DNA of 48,048 nt from Microvirga aerophila (GCF_003332305.1 NZ_QOIO01000046.1:1-48048); one strand, 5' to 3'. Positions 1 to 8,161 are shown, numbered from the stretch's first letter. Program-made: numbers and translations. Notes: a model not told the origin generated them from the letters alone.

Positions 1-241
1 TGGCGGGGTGTGCCTCGACGGCTTGGATCAGGAAGGTCTCATAAGGCACCAGTTTGCCACCTCCCGGCGGACGGCCTTGGCGGGCGGGCGCCGGCGAGCC
101 GAACCGCCGCTGGCGCTGCATCAGCTTGATGGCACAGCTGTCACTGACGCCAAAGTGGCGGGCCGCCGTCCGGCAGGAATGGCCCGCCTCGACGAAGGCT
201 GCAACCCGCATACGAAGATCGAGAGAATAGCAGTGACCCAT
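1..241 (-). mobile_element. IS630-family transposase, N-terminal part (cut by window edge)
   Basis: Reading the minus strand from the ATG at 241-239 gives an open frame that runs off the window start. It begins MGHCYSLDLRMRVAAFVEAG and continues with an RTAARHFGVSD helix-turn-helix and a basic segment rich in Arg and Gln. This is the N-terminal DNA-binding region typical of IS630/Tc1-mariner-type transposases of alphaproteobacteria. The DDE catalytic domain would lie outside the window, so I cannot say whether the element is intact. The element end should fall between 242 and about 360, but I could not fix the terminal inverted repeat with only one end visible. A plus-strand frame of about 105 codons over the same bases is a shadow. 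Confidence 0.8.
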
Positions 242-364
242 GATCCACCTCCCGTCCGACGAAGTGAATCACAGATCACATCAACCCAGAACCCTAAGAG
301 TCGAATTTCCAGTCCGATGCTTTAGGCTCTTTTACAAGCCTCCCCGAGGACATATATGACATTC

Positions 365-387
365 AGTGGGGCCAGATCGGCCCCACT
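365..387. other. Perfect 9-bp inverted repeat upstream of the HAD gene
   Basis: AGTGGGGCC at 365-373 pairs with GGCCCCACT at 379-387 around a 5-nt AGATC loop. No T-run follows, so a simple intrinsic terminator is unlikely. It sits between the transposase remnant and the ATG at 402 and could be a leader hairpin or an operator. An alternative GTG start at 366 would lie inside the stem, which argues against that start. Confidence 0.5.
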
Positions 388-401
388 GCTATCTGGATGC
401 C

Positions 402-1142
402 ATGAACATCATTTCGTCTGTCGAGCCTCACGCCCATGTGTCGTCGCCTGAATCGCGGCGCTTCTCGCATGTAGACACCTGGATCTTCGACCTCGACAAC
501 ACCCTCTACCCGCATACATCCCGGGTGTGGCCACAGGTCGACGAGCGCATAACCCTCTATATCGCCAATCTTTTCGGGATCGACGGCCTCTCGGCCCGGT
601 CGTTGCAGAAGTATTTCTATCACAAATATGGTACGACCCTGCGCGCCCTGATCGATGAATACGATATCGACCCCTACGATTTCCTGGATTTCGCCCACGA
701 CATCGATCACACCGATATTGAGCTCAATGCCAGCCTGGGTGAGGCCATCGAGAAGCTCCCCGGCCGCAAGCTGATCCTGACCAACGGCTCACGCAAGCAT
801 GCCGAGAACGTCTCGAAGAAGCTGGGCATTTTCGACCATTTCGAAGACGTGTTCGACATCGCAGCCGCCAATTTCGTGCCAAAGCCCGACCGGCGGGCCT
901 ATGAAATGTTCCTGGAAAAGCATGCGGTGGAGCCCTCCCGCTCAGCTATGTTCGAGGACATCGCCAAAAACCTCGTGGTGCCCCACGAGCTCGGCATGAC
1001 CACGACCCTTATCGTTCCCAAGACGGTCGACCCCTTTCGGGAAGAATTCGAGCAGGAGGCGGTGAAAACGCCGCATATCGACCACATCACGAATGATTTG
1101 GCTGATTTTCTGCGCGACTGTGTGGTGTCTGCCCGTCCGTAA
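402..1142 (+). CDS. HAD-family pyrimidine 5'-nucleotidase
   Basis: This 246-residue protein belongs to the haloacid dehalogenase superfamily, in the group annotated as pyrimidine 5'-nucleotidases (related to yeast Sdt1/Phm8). These remove phosphate from UMP, CMP or similar small phosphates in the cytosol. Motif I is FDLDNTLYP near residues 29-37, with nucleophile Asp30 and acid/base Asp32. Motif II is LTNGS, motif III a Lys in FVPKPDRRAY, and motif IV FEDIAKN. A helical cap lies between motifs I and II. I chose ATG 402 rather than GTG 366 because the GTG lies within a hairpin and adds a residue run unlike the family N-terminus. It is monocistronic here. A pyrimidine nucleotidase fits the nucleoside metabolism seen later in the window, but the distance makes a direct link only a guess. 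Confidence 0.88.
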   Translation: MNIISSVEPHAHVSSPESRRFSHVDTWIFDLDNTLYPHTSRVWPQVDERITLYIANLFGIDGLSARSLQKYFYHKYGTTLRALIDEYDIDPYDFLDFAHDIDHTDIELNASLGEAIEKLPGRKLILTNGSRKHAENVSKKLGIFDHFEDVFDIAAANFVPKPDRRAYEMFLEKHAVEPSRSAMFEDIAKNLVVPHELGMTTTLIVPKTVDPFREEFEQEAVKTPHIDHITNDLADFLRDCVVSARP

Positions 1143-1226
1143 CTCTCTAAGGAGGAATGGACGCTGTGAGATAGTTGTAAGTAGGACAGCGACACCTAAG
1201 ACAGCAGCCCGTTGCTAGGCACAAAG

Positions 1227-1255
1227 GTATCATATAACAAACGTTATATTGATAC
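1227..1255. promoter_or_regulatory. AT-rich palindrome / likely operator-promoter of the RTX gene
   Basis: A 12-nt left arm (1227-1238) pairs with a 13-nt right arm (1243-1255) around AAAC, with one bulged base. The inner core TATAAC-aaac-GTTATA (1233-1248) is perfect. The segment is strikingly A+T-rich compared with the GC-rich neighbourhood and ends 21 bases before the RTX start codon. TATAAC at 1233 could also serve as a -10 box, with TTGCTA at 1212 as a poorly spaced (15 bp) -35. Binding by a dimeric regulator is an inference from symmetry and position only. Confidence 0.5.
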
Positions 1256-1276
1256 TTTAACGCTTGGGGGCTCGTC

Positions 1277-2866
1277 ATGGCCGATTACGATCAATCCACC
1301 AATACCTACACGCTTGAGCAGGGTGAGGAAGATTTCACGCTTCCGTCTCTCCCGCCTGCGCCCCCAGGCGGGAGCGTCATCGGCAACGGCCTCGACAACC
1401 ACATCATCGGTAATGCCGGACAGAACACCCTCACCGGTGGCAACGGCAGCGACACTCTCGAGGGTGAGGACGATAACGATAGCCTTGAGGGTGGAGGCGA
1501 TAACGACAGTCTCGTTGGAGGCCAGGGCAGCGACATCCTGAATGGCGGCGCTGGCGCAGACACGCTCGAAGGCGGTGACGGCGGCGACGTTTATATTGTC
1601 GACGATGCAGGTGATGTCGTTTTCGAGGAAGAGATCAACGAAGGCATCGACCGGGTCGAAGCGTCGATCAACTTCACCCTCAGCAGCCTGTTGGAAGACC
1701 TCACGCTGACCGGCGAGGCCGACATCAACGGCACGGGCAATGCGCTTGCCAACGTGATCATTGGGAACAGCGGGAACAATATCCTCAACGGCGGCGCTGG
1801 CGCCGATGAGATGACGGGCGGTCTCGGGAATGACACCTATATCGTCGACAATGACAATGACACTGTCATTGAAGAGGGGATCGAAGGCCATGACACGGTG
1901 CGCGCATCTGTCGGCTTCAGCCTTGAAGGCACAACTGTTGAAGACCTCATCCTGACCGGCACTGCAGCCGAGGGCATAGGCAATCACCTCGAAAATAAAA
2001 TCACAGGCAATGCGATCGGCAATACCCTCGACGGCGGCGAGGGCAGCGATACTCTCGATGGTGGCCTCGGCGCGGATGAACTCATTGGCGGGCTTGGTAA
2101 CGACACCTTCGTCGTTGATAACATCGGCGATCTTGTCACCGAATTGATTGGTGAGGGCGACGACACAATCGAAGCCTCGGTGAACTTCACTCTAGGCAAT
2201 CATGTCGAAAACCTAATTATGACCGGCTCAAGCAACATCGCTGGAACTGGTAACAGCGACGTGAATAAGCTGACAGGGAATCGCGGCAACAACAGGCTGG
2301 ACGGTGGAGGCGGCGCCGACCAGATGACTGGCGGCCTCGGCAACGACACTTACATCGTCGATCATGTGAACGATGTCGTTATCGAGAATAACGATCAAGA
2401 CCACGATACAGTGGAGGCATCAGTTACATTCGAACTCGCCGGTACCATTGAAGATCTCATCCTGACTGGCAACGACAGCATCAATGGCACAGGCAACTCC
2501 CTCAACAACAAGATCGTCGGAACATCGGGCTCCAATCGACTTGAGGGTCATGATGGCAACGACACACTCGATGGCGGCGCAGGCACAGATGAGCTCATCG
2601 GCGGCATAGGCAATGACACTTATATCATTGATAGCGACACTGATATAATCACGGAAGAGGGTGCGGACCTCGACGATAACGTCATCTCCTCGCTGACGTT
2701 CTCTCTCGCAGGCACCGCGCTTGAACATCTCGAACTCATCGGCTCAGCCGTGCTGAACGGCACAGGAAATGCTGCCAACAATCGCATCACCGGCAACAGT
2801 GGAGTGAATATACTCAGCGGCGCCGAAGGCGACGACATTCTCGATGGGGGCAACGGAGCTGACTGA
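1277..2866 (+). CDS. RTX calcium-binding protein, N-terminal part (ends at an in-frame TGA)
   Basis: These 529 residues open with a short non-repeat leader (MADYDQSTNTYTLEQG) and then consist of RTX nonapeptide repeats of the GGxGxDxxx type (for example GGAGADTLEGGDGGD). These bind calcium and fold as a parallel beta-roll. The repeats are arranged in larger modules of about 80-90 residues, each ending in a TYIVDN-like strand and a VEASVNFTL...VEDLILTG segment. There is no Sec signal, as expected for proteins exported by a type I secretion system through a C-terminal signal. A GGGGG ribosome-binding site lies about 8 nt before ATG 1277. The frame stops at TGA 2864-2866, yet the same frame continues with RTX sequence to 4183. 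The product is therefore truncated and lacks the secretion signal unless the stop is read through or is a sequencing error. Confidence 0.85.
   Translation: MADYDQSTNTYTLEQGEEDFTLPSLPPAPPGGSVIGNGLDNHIIGNAGQNTLTGGNGSDTLEGEDDNDSLEGGGDNDSLVGGQGSDILNGGAGADTLEGGDGGDVYIVDDAGDVVFEEEINEGIDRVEASINFTLSSLLEDLTLTGEADINGTGNALANVIIGNSGNNILNGGAGADEMTGGLGNDTYIVDNDNDTVIEEGIEGHDTVRASVGFSLEGTTVEDLILTGTAAEGIGNHLENKITGNAIGNTLDGGEGSDTLDGGLGADELIGGLGNDTFVVDNIGDLVTELIGEGDDTIEASVNFTLGNHVENLIMTGSSNIAGTGNSDVNKLTGNRGNNRLDGGGGADQMTGGLGNDTYIVDHVNDVVIENNDQDHDTVEASVTFELAGTIEDLILTGNDSINGTGNSLNNKIVGTSGSNRLEGHDGNDTLDGGAGTDELIGGIGNDTYIIDSDTDIITEEGADLDDNVISSLTFSLAGTALEHLELIGSAVLNGTGNAANNRITGNSGVNILSGAEGDDILDGGNGAD
1349..1374 (+). 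other. GC-rich hairpin inside the RTX 5' coding region
   Basis: CTCCCGCCTG (1349-1358) and CAGGCGGGAG (1365-1374) form a perfect 10-bp stem with a 6-nt loop, about 70 nt after the start codon. It encodes the Pro/Gly junction LPPAPPGGS between the leader and the first repeats. No T-run follows. It might slow translation or give polarity, or it may simply be a by-product of the Pro-Gly codons. Confidence 0.45.
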
Positions 2867-2920
2867 CTGGAGGGTGGGTCCGGCAAAGATCTCCTGATCG
2901 GCGGTGCTGGCGCCGATATA

Positions 2921-4183
2921 ATGATTGGTGGGGAGGGAGATGATGATTACTTTGTCGATTCGGCAGAGGACGTCGTCAGTGAAGACGCAACGGGTGGAAC
3001 CTTAGATCGGGTCATTTCCAAGATAAATTACGCTCTAGGTTCAAACGTCGAATATCTCGCGCTTGAGAACGGCTTCGGCAACCTCACGGGCACCGGCAAT
3101 GCCCTTAACAATGAAATTTATGGCAATGACGGAAACAACGTCATCGATGGCGGTGCAGGCACAGATTTGCTGAAGGCAGCCAGCGGCAACGATACCGTTT
3201 ATGGCGGCGATGGCGATGACATCATTGAGGAGTATCAGAACGGCAACGACTCGCTCAATGGCGGAAATGGCAACGACAAGATTACCGCCATGGAAGGCAA
3301 CGACACCCTCGATGGAGGAGACGGCGCCGACACTCTGATCGGTGGCGCAGGCGACGATCTCTACATGGTCGATACCGATGCCGACATGCTGATCGAGGAT
3401 GCTGGTCAGGGCAACGACACCGTCATCGCAAGCGCAAGCTATAGCCTGAAGGCGGGGGTATCCGTAGAGTTCCTCTCCGCGCAGCAGGGCAATGCGGCGA
3501 TCAACCTGACCGGCAACGAACTCAACAACGTCATCAACGGGAATGCCGGCAACAACGTCCTCGACGGAAGCGTTGGCGCGGATATGCTCAGCGGCGGCGC
3601 CGGCGACGATACCTATATGGTCGACAACGCGCTTGACGTGGTGACGGAAGCCGCGGGGCAGGGAACGGATACGATCGTCACAAGCATCAATCTTGCGCTG
3701 ACTTCGGGATCGGGGGTGGAAGGGCTTACGGCCGCTGTAGGCGCTCTCGCCATCAACCTAACCGGGAACGAAGGCGCCAACACGCTCAAGGGCAATGATG
3801 GCAGCAACGTCCTGAACGGCGGCCTTGGCAAGGACGTGCTCAGCGGGGGCAGCGGCGCGGACATCTTCGTGTTCGACAAGAAGGCGAACAAGAAGACCAA
3901 CATGGACAGGATCACGGACTACGACGTCCAGAGCGACAGCATCTATCTGGAAAGCAACTTCTTCAAGAAGATCGGCAAGGGGACCTTCGTGAAGCCCGAC
4001 AAGGTGAAGAAGGACTTCTTCTCGCTCAAAGGCCATAAGGACAAAAACGACTACCTTGCCTACAACAAGAAGACAGGCGTTCTGACCTTCGATGCGGACG
4101 GATCCGGCAAGGCCAAGGCCGTGGAGATCGCCAGCTTGAACAACAACCTCAAGATGACGGAGAAAGAGTTCTTCATCATCTGA
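2921..4183 (+). CDS. RTX calcium-binding protein, C-terminal part with secretion signal (downstream of in-frame TGA)
   Basis: This part lies in exactly the same frame as the upstream RTX part. The codons between the TGA at 2864 and ATG 2921 already encode repeat sequence (LEGGSGKDLLIGGAGAD), so ATG 2921 is only the first possible restart and has no visible ribosome-binding site. The 420 residues hold more RTX modules, then the last beta-roll GKDVLSGGSGADIFVFDKK. A Lys-rich terminal domain follows (ITDYDVQSDSIYLE, then a VLTFDADGSGKAKAVEIASL strand pair), ending in KEFFII. That end matches the usual T1SS C-terminal signal of a few hydrophobic residues after acidic ones. Without readthrough or restart this part would not be made. 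The locus is best viewed as one gene of 969 codons (1277-4183) broken by a single nonsense codon. No type I transporter genes are in the window. Confidence 0.75.
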   Translation: MIGGEGDDDYFVDSAEDVVSEDATGGTLDRVISKINYALGSNVEYLALENGFGNLTGTGNALNNEIYGNDGNNVIDGGAGTDLLKAASGNDTVYGGDGDDIIEEYQNGNDSLNGGNGNDKITAMEGNDTLDGGDGADTLIGGAGDDLYMVDTDADMLIEDAGQGNDTVIASASYSLKAGVSVEFLSAQQGNAAINLTGNELNNVINGNAGNNVLDGSVGADMLSGGAGDDTYMVDNALDVVTEAAGQGTDTIVTSINLALTSGSGVEGLTAAVGALAINLTGNEGANTLKGNDGSNVLNGGLGKDVLSGGSGADIFVFDKKANKKTNMDRITDYDVQSDSIYLESNFFKKIGKGTFVKPDKVKKDFFSLKGHKDKNDYLAYNKKTGVLTFDADGSGKAKAVEIASLNNNLKMTEKEFFII

Positions 4184-4210
4184 GACGCACACAAGCGAAT
4201 CTAAAACTCA

Positions 4211-4238
4211 GGCCTCTCCCGCTTGGGAGAGGCCTTTT
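4211..4238 (+). terminator. Rho-independent terminator after the RTX gene
   Basis: GGCCTCTCCC (4211-4220) and GGGAGAGGCC (4225-4234) form a perfect 10-bp stem with a GCTT loop, followed by TTTTCATTTCC. It lies 28 bases after the RTX stop. On the opposite strand the stem is followed by a short T-rich stretch, so it may also serve the convergent DUF892 gene. Confidence 0.88.
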
Positions 4239-4296
4239 CATTTCCACCGATCTGACAGCTTCGGCCAGACGCTGGATCGTGAGAGCGAGGCAGCCT

Positions 4297-4800
4297 TTAG
4301 GCGGCCTTCGTGTTGATCTTGCTCTCCGCAATGCGGTTGAGCTTCTGATCGGTTGCCTTTTCCTGCTCGAGGATCTGGTGAAGCACGCTGGCGCAATCGT
4401 CGCGGCCGAGCTGCTTGGCCCAAGCAACGAGTGTGCCGTAGCGGGTGATCTCATAATGCTCCACCGCCTGGGCGGCGGCCGTCAGGGCGGCGTCGAGAAC
4501 CTGCGGGTCATCGATGTCGCCGGCAATCTCTTGAGCCTCGTCGATGATGCCGTCGATCGCCGGGCAGGTGACGCCCTTCGGATCGTGGCCATGCATGCGG
4601 AACACCTGCTCCACCATCTGGATCTGCTGCTCGGTCTCACCCAAATGGGTCTGGAACGCCTGCTTCAGCTGAGGATCGCTTGCCATTTCGATCATCTGGG
4701 GCAGAGCCTTCGTGATCTGCTGCTCGGCGTAGTAGATGTCCTGCAGGGTATGGACGAAGAGATCATCCAAAGTCTTGATGTCCTTCGAAAAAAGGGCCAT
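4297..4800 (-). CDS. DUF892 (YciE/YciF-type) ferritin-like protein
   Basis: This 167-residue all-helical protein starts MALFSKDIKTLDDLFVHTLQ and carries the IYYAEQQITKALP signature of the YciE/YciF (DUF892) family, a dimeric ferritin-like four-helix bundle. The Glu and His residues expected in the di-metal site occur in IYYAEQQ, HLGETEQQ, EHYEITRYGTL and EQEKATDQKLN. Family members are induced by general stress in enterobacteria and alphaproteobacteria, but their reaction is unknown. Start ATG 4800 has AAGGA 8 nt upstream. The gene is convergent with the RTX gene, with a terminator between them. About 140 bases separate it from rmuC upstream, and I see no other gene there. Confidence 0.9.
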   Translation of the reverse strand: MALFSKDIKTLDDLFVHTLQDIYYAEQQITKALPQMIEMASDPQLKQAFQTHLGETEQQIQMVEQVFRMHGHDPKGVTCPAIDGIIDEAQEIAGDIDDPQVLDAALTAAAQAVEHYEITRYGTLVAWAKQLGRDDCASVLHQILEQEKATDQKLNRIAESKINTKAA

Positions 4801-4941
4801 GGCGTATTTCCTTCCATCATGTGGAACAAGCCAGCGCGACGCGCCGGCTTCACTGTACCGCGTGGTTTGACGCTGGAAGAACGTTGTGGCGTTCGTGGCG
4901 GTTCCAGCCTGTCGCCGGCCCTGACGGGATATTCAGCAAGT

Positions 4942-6129
4942 TCAGTCGACGGCCCTTAGGCTCCGGCCCTGAAGGCGCAGCAACTCGGCCCGGGCGGCCG
5001 CCTCCCCCTCGTCGAATTCGAGCATCTCGATCTTCTGGCCGCGCTTCACGATCTTGTCGGTCGACACCCTGATCTGCGCCACATCATCCTGCGCCTGACG
5101 GAAATGCGCGTCGAGCTTCGCCACACGTCCATCAAGCCGCTCGATATCCTCCAGAAGCTTCTGAACCTCCACCTGAATCACCTGCGCCTCTTCCCGGATG
5201 CGGGCATCCCGGACGATGGCCTGCATGACCTGGATCGCAAGCGTGAGCAGGGACGGAGACACGATCACGATGCGGGCCCGGTGCGCCTTTTGAACCACAT
5301 CGTCGAAATGCTCGGACAGGTCGGCATAGATCGACTCCGCGGGCACGAACATCATGGCGATGTCCTGGGTCTCGCCCGGGATGAGATATTTCTCCGAAAT
5401 GTCACGCACATGAACAAGCATGTCGCCCCGGACCTTGGCGGCAGCTCTCGTGCGAACCTCATCGCTCTTGGCGTCACGGAAGAGCGTGAAACCCTCGAGG
5501 GGGAACTTGGCGTCGACCACGAGGCCCCGGGGGTCGCCCGGCAGGCGCACAAGGCAGTCAGGACGGGTGCGGTTCGAGAGCGTGGGCTGGAATTCGAATG
5601 CCCCCTGGGGAAGTCCATCCCGGATGATGGCCTCCATCCGGCCCTGCCCATAGGCTCCGCGGGTCTGCTTGTTGGACAGAATATCCTTGAGACCCACGAT
5701 CTCGCCGGTCAGGTCCTTCAGGTTCTTCTGCGCCGCGTCGATGACCGCGAGGCGCTCGTTGAGCTTGGACAGGTTCTCCGTCTGGTGCCGGGTCGTCGCC
5801 TCGAGCCCCTGCCCCATCCGGTGCTGGAGACCGTCGATCCGCTCCGAAATCAGCCGGACGAAGTCGCTCTGGCGGGTGCCGAAGACTTCCGCAATGGTCT
5901 GCATCCGACCCGTCATTTCGGCTTGAATGCGGGTGAGTTCGCCCACCTTGTCGTCCATTTCCCGCGCCCGCTCGTCCGAAATGGCGGCCTCGAAGGCTCT
6001 TTCGCGTCGCGACTTGAGGAGCAGCAGGGTGACGATCACCAGCAGCCCGAAGCTTCCCGCCGCCATCCAGATCACGAGCTTGCCCCATGTCAGGGGATAG
6101 GAGCCAAGAATAAGGACGACGTCGTTCAT
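4942..6129 (-). CDS. rmuC: DNA recombination protein RmuC
   Basis: The protein has one N-terminal membrane segment (about residues 12-36, LVIWMAAGSFGLLVIVTLLLL). A long coiled-coil rich in Glu, Arg and Gln follows, then the conserved RmuC nuclease-like core with GAYGQGRMEAIIRD, PDCLVRLPGD and VVDAKFPLEGF, and later MMFVPAESIYADL. RmuC limits inversions at short inverted repeats and belongs to the PD-(D/E)XK-related group; the D..K pair in VVDAKFP fits this. An upstream ATG at 6159 is possible, but only ATG 6129 has a ribosome-binding site (GGAAG, about 10 nt away), giving 395 residues. It is divergent from def. Confidence 0.9.
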   Translation of the reverse strand: MNDVVLILGSYPLTWGKLVIWMAAGSFGLLVIVTLLLLKSRRERAFEAAISDERAREMDDKVGELTRIQAEMTGRMQTIAEVFGTRQSDFVRLISERIDGLQHRMGQGLEATTRHQTENLSKLNERLAVIDAAQKNLKDLTGEIVGLKDILSNKQTRGAYGQGRMEAIIRDGLPQGAFEFQPTLSNRTRPDCLVRLPGDPRGLVVDAKFPLEGFTLFRDAKSDEVRTRAAAKVRGDMLVHVRDISEKYLIPGETQDIAMMFVPAESIYADLSEHFDDVVQKAHRARIVIVSPSLLTLAIQVMQAIVRDARIREEAQVIQVEVQKLLEDIERLDGRVAKLDAHFRQAQDDVAQIRVSTDKIVKRGQKIEMLEFDEGEAAARAELLRLQGRSLRAVD

Positions 6130-6217
6130 GGGCCTTGAACTTCCGGTTGACTGAAACATCCGAACATAAGACGAACGATTTGACCATCCCAGGCCAAGCC
6201 CTTATCTCCCGCAAATC

Positions 6218-6736
6218 ATGACCATCAAACCTCTCGTCATCCTGCCCGACTCCAAGCTCCGCCTTGTTTCCGAACCCGTGAAGGAAATCACGGACGAGAT
6301 CCGGAAACTGGCCGACGACATGCTGGATACCATGTACGACGCCCCTGGCGTCGGCTTGGCGGCCATCCAGGTCGGCGTGCCCTTGCGCATGGTCACCATG
6401 GACGTGTCCAAGACCGAGGGAGAGCGCCATCCCATGGTGCTGCTCAACCCGGAGATCGTCTGGGCGTCCGAAGAAAAACGCGTCTACGAGGAAGGCTGCC
6501 TGTCGATCCCTGAATACTATGAGGAGGTCGAGCGGCCGGACCGGGTGCGCTTCCGCTACATGAATCTCCAGGGTGAGACCGTCGAGCAGGAGGCCGAGGA
6601 CCTGATGGCCACCTGCGTGCAGCACGAAATCGATCACCTCAACGGCGTCCTGTTCATCGACCACCTGTCCAAGCTCAAGCGGGACCGGGTCATCACCAAG
6701 TTCAAGAAGGCTGCCAAGCGCGAGGCGGGCGCATGA
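6218..6736 (+). CDS. def: Peptide deformylase
   Basis: This 172-residue enzyme removes the formyl group from the initiator Met of nascent proteins. All three family motifs are present: GVGLAAIQ (44-51), EGCLS (92-96, metal ligand Cys94) and HEIDH (136-140, two His metal ligands and catalytic Glu137). The residue count is normal. It is the first gene of a def-fmt-GNAT-truA run; its TGA overlaps the fmt ATG by 4 bases, so deformylase and formyltransferase are translationally coupled, as in many bacteria. Confidence 0.97.
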   Translation: MTIKPLVILPDSKLRLVSEPVKEITDEIRKLADDMLDTMYDAPGVGLAAIQVGVPLRMVTMDVSKTEGERHPMVLLNPEIVWASEEKRVYEEGCLSIPEYYEEVERPDRVRFRYMNLQGETVEQEAEDLMATCVQHEIDHLNGVLFIDHLSKLKRDRVITKFKKAAKREAGA

Positions 6737-7665
6737 GCCTTCGCGTCGTCTTCATGGGGACACCGGACTTCGCCGTGCCCACCCTGTCCGAAATCGTCGG
6801 ACAGGGGCACGAGGTCGTTGCGGTCTATACCCGCCCGCCCGCCGCTGCGGGCCGGGGGATGGAGCTCAAGCCTTCGCCGGTCCACAAAATGGCGGAGCGG
6901 TTCGGACTGCCGGTCTTCACCCCGAAGACCCTGCGGACGGACGACGCCGCCGACATCTTTCGAAGCCACGAGGCGGACGTGGCTGTCGTCGTGGCCTATG
7001 GGATGCTCCTGCCGAAAGCGATCCTCGACGCGCCGGAACTCGGATGCCTCAACCTTCACGCCTCGCTGCTTCCCCGCTGGCGCGGCGCGGCCCCGATCCA
7101 GCGCGCCATCATGGCGGGCGATGCCGAGACGGGCGTCGCGGTCATGAAGATGGAGGAAGGCCTCGACACAGGCCCCGTGGCCATGGTCGAGCGGGTGGCG
7201 ATCACGCCCGAGATGAACGCCGGGGAACTGCACGACAAGCTGATGGGGCTCGGCGCCGACCTCATGGTGCGGGCGCTTGCCGCCCTCTCCCGCGGCGGGT
7301 TGAACTTCACGCCCCAGCCCGAGCAGGGCGTGACCTATGCCCACAAGCTCAAGAACGACGATTCCAGGATCGATTGGGCAAAGCCCGCCCAAGCCGTTCA
7401 CGATCATATCCGCGGCCTCTCGCCCTTCCCGGGCGCGTTCTTCACGGCCGATTTCGGCAAGGGCGAGGAGCGGGTGAAAGTTCTGCGGGCAAGGATCGAC
7501 GAGGGATCGGGCGCACCGGGAATCCTCTTGGACCCAGGGGGCATCGTGGCCTGCGGCGAAGGCGCATTGCGGCTTCTCCAGGTGCAGCGCGCCGGCAAGG
7601 CTCCCATGAACGCTGACGATTTCCTGAGAGGAGTTCGGATCGAGGCCGGGATGTCTTTTGCATGA
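6733..7665 (+). CDS. fmt: Methionyl-tRNA formyltransferase
   Basis: This 310-residue protein formylates Met-tRNAfMet using 10-formyltetrahydrofolate. The catalytic Asn107 and His109 (CLNLHASLLPRWRGAAP) and Asp145 (EEGLDTGPV) are present, as is the SLLPRWRGAAPIQ folate-binding loop. The C-terminal OB-like domain covers about residues 205-305 and begins near YAHKLKNDDSRIDW. It overlaps def by ATGA at its start and the GNAT gene by ATGA at its end. Confidence 0.97.
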   Translation: MSLRVVFMGTPDFAVPTLSEIVGQGHEVVAVYTRPPAAAGRGMELKPSPVHKMAERFGLPVFTPKTLRTDDAADIFRSHEADVAVVVAYGMLLPKAILDAPELGCLNLHASLLPRWRGAAPIQRAIMAGDAETGVAVMKMEEGLDTGPVAMVERVAITPEMNAGELHDKLMGLGADLMVRALAALSRGGLNFTPQPEQGVTYAHKLKNDDSRIDWAKPAQAVHDHIRGLSPFPGAFFTADFGKGEERVKVLRARIDEGSGAPGILLDPGGIVACGEGALRLLQVQRAGKAPMNADDFLRGVRIEAGMSFA

Positions 7666-8156
7666 CCTTCGTGATCCGCCCGGAGACACCTGAAGACCAT
7701 GCGGCGATCGACGCCGTTCACAGGGGCGCCTTCGGGGGAGCGGCGGAAGCCGAATTGGTTGGGACCCTGCGCCGAAACGGCGATATCGTCCTGTCCCTGG
7801 TGGCCGATGCGGACGAGATCGTGGGGCATGTGGCGTTCTCGCGACTCGCACTTTCGCATAGCCCAGCGCGGGCCAGCGCCCTTGCGCCGCTCGCGGTCGT
7901 CAAGGAGAGGCAGCGCCGAGGCATCGGGTCGTCACTCGTGCGGGAGGGCCTGAACCGGCTCGCGGGTTCAGGCGAGGACCTCGTGCTGGTCCTGGGAGAC
8001 CCTGCCTACTATGGCCGGTTCGGCTTCACGACCGAGCATGCGGCGGGTTTGCAAACTCCATACGATGGCTCTTATCTCCAGGCGCTGGCCCTCACCGACG
8101 AGGGCCGCCGCGCCCGTGGACCGGTGCGGTATGCCCGCCCCTTCGCGGAGCTTTAG
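7662..8156 (+). CDS. GNAT-family N-acetyltransferase
   Basis: This 164-residue acetyltransferase starts MTFVIRPETPEDHAAIDAVH. The acetyl-CoA pyrophosphate loop is visible in RQRRGIGSSLVREGLNRL (Q/RxxGxG/A pattern near residue 85). Before it lies the beta-4 strand LAPLAVVKE, and after it LVLVLGDPAYYGRFGF, which resembles the YhbS/COG3153 subgroup. The substrate is unknown. It overlaps fmt by 4 bases and lies 5 bases before truA, so it is co-expressed with the translation genes. A role in modifying a translation component is possible but not shown. Confidence 0.88.
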   Translation: MTFVIRPETPEDHAAIDAVHRGAFGGAAEAELVGTLRRNGDIVLSLVADADEIVGHVAFSRLALSHSPARASALAPLAVVKERQRRGIGSSLVREGLNRLAGSGEDLVLVLGDPAYYGRFGFTTEHAAGLQTPYDGSYLQALALTDEGRRARGPVRYARPFAEL

Positions 8157-8161
8157 TCATC

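Noticed and set aside
1149..1169. Strong AAGGAGG followed by ATG, a possible five-codon peptide
   Set aside because: The spacing is only one base and the frame ends after five codons; no sign of a leader peptide function.
2864..2866. TGA in the RTX gene as a selenocysteine codon
   Set aside because: The position is a structural repeat residue with no redox role, no SECIS-like hairpin is evident right after it, and a CGA in the sister module explains it more simply.
1277..4183. Periodic repeats that could be mistaken for a CRISPR array or tandem satellite
   Set aside because: The period follows codons for GGxGxDxxx nonapeptides and larger protein modules; units vary and there are no unique spacers.
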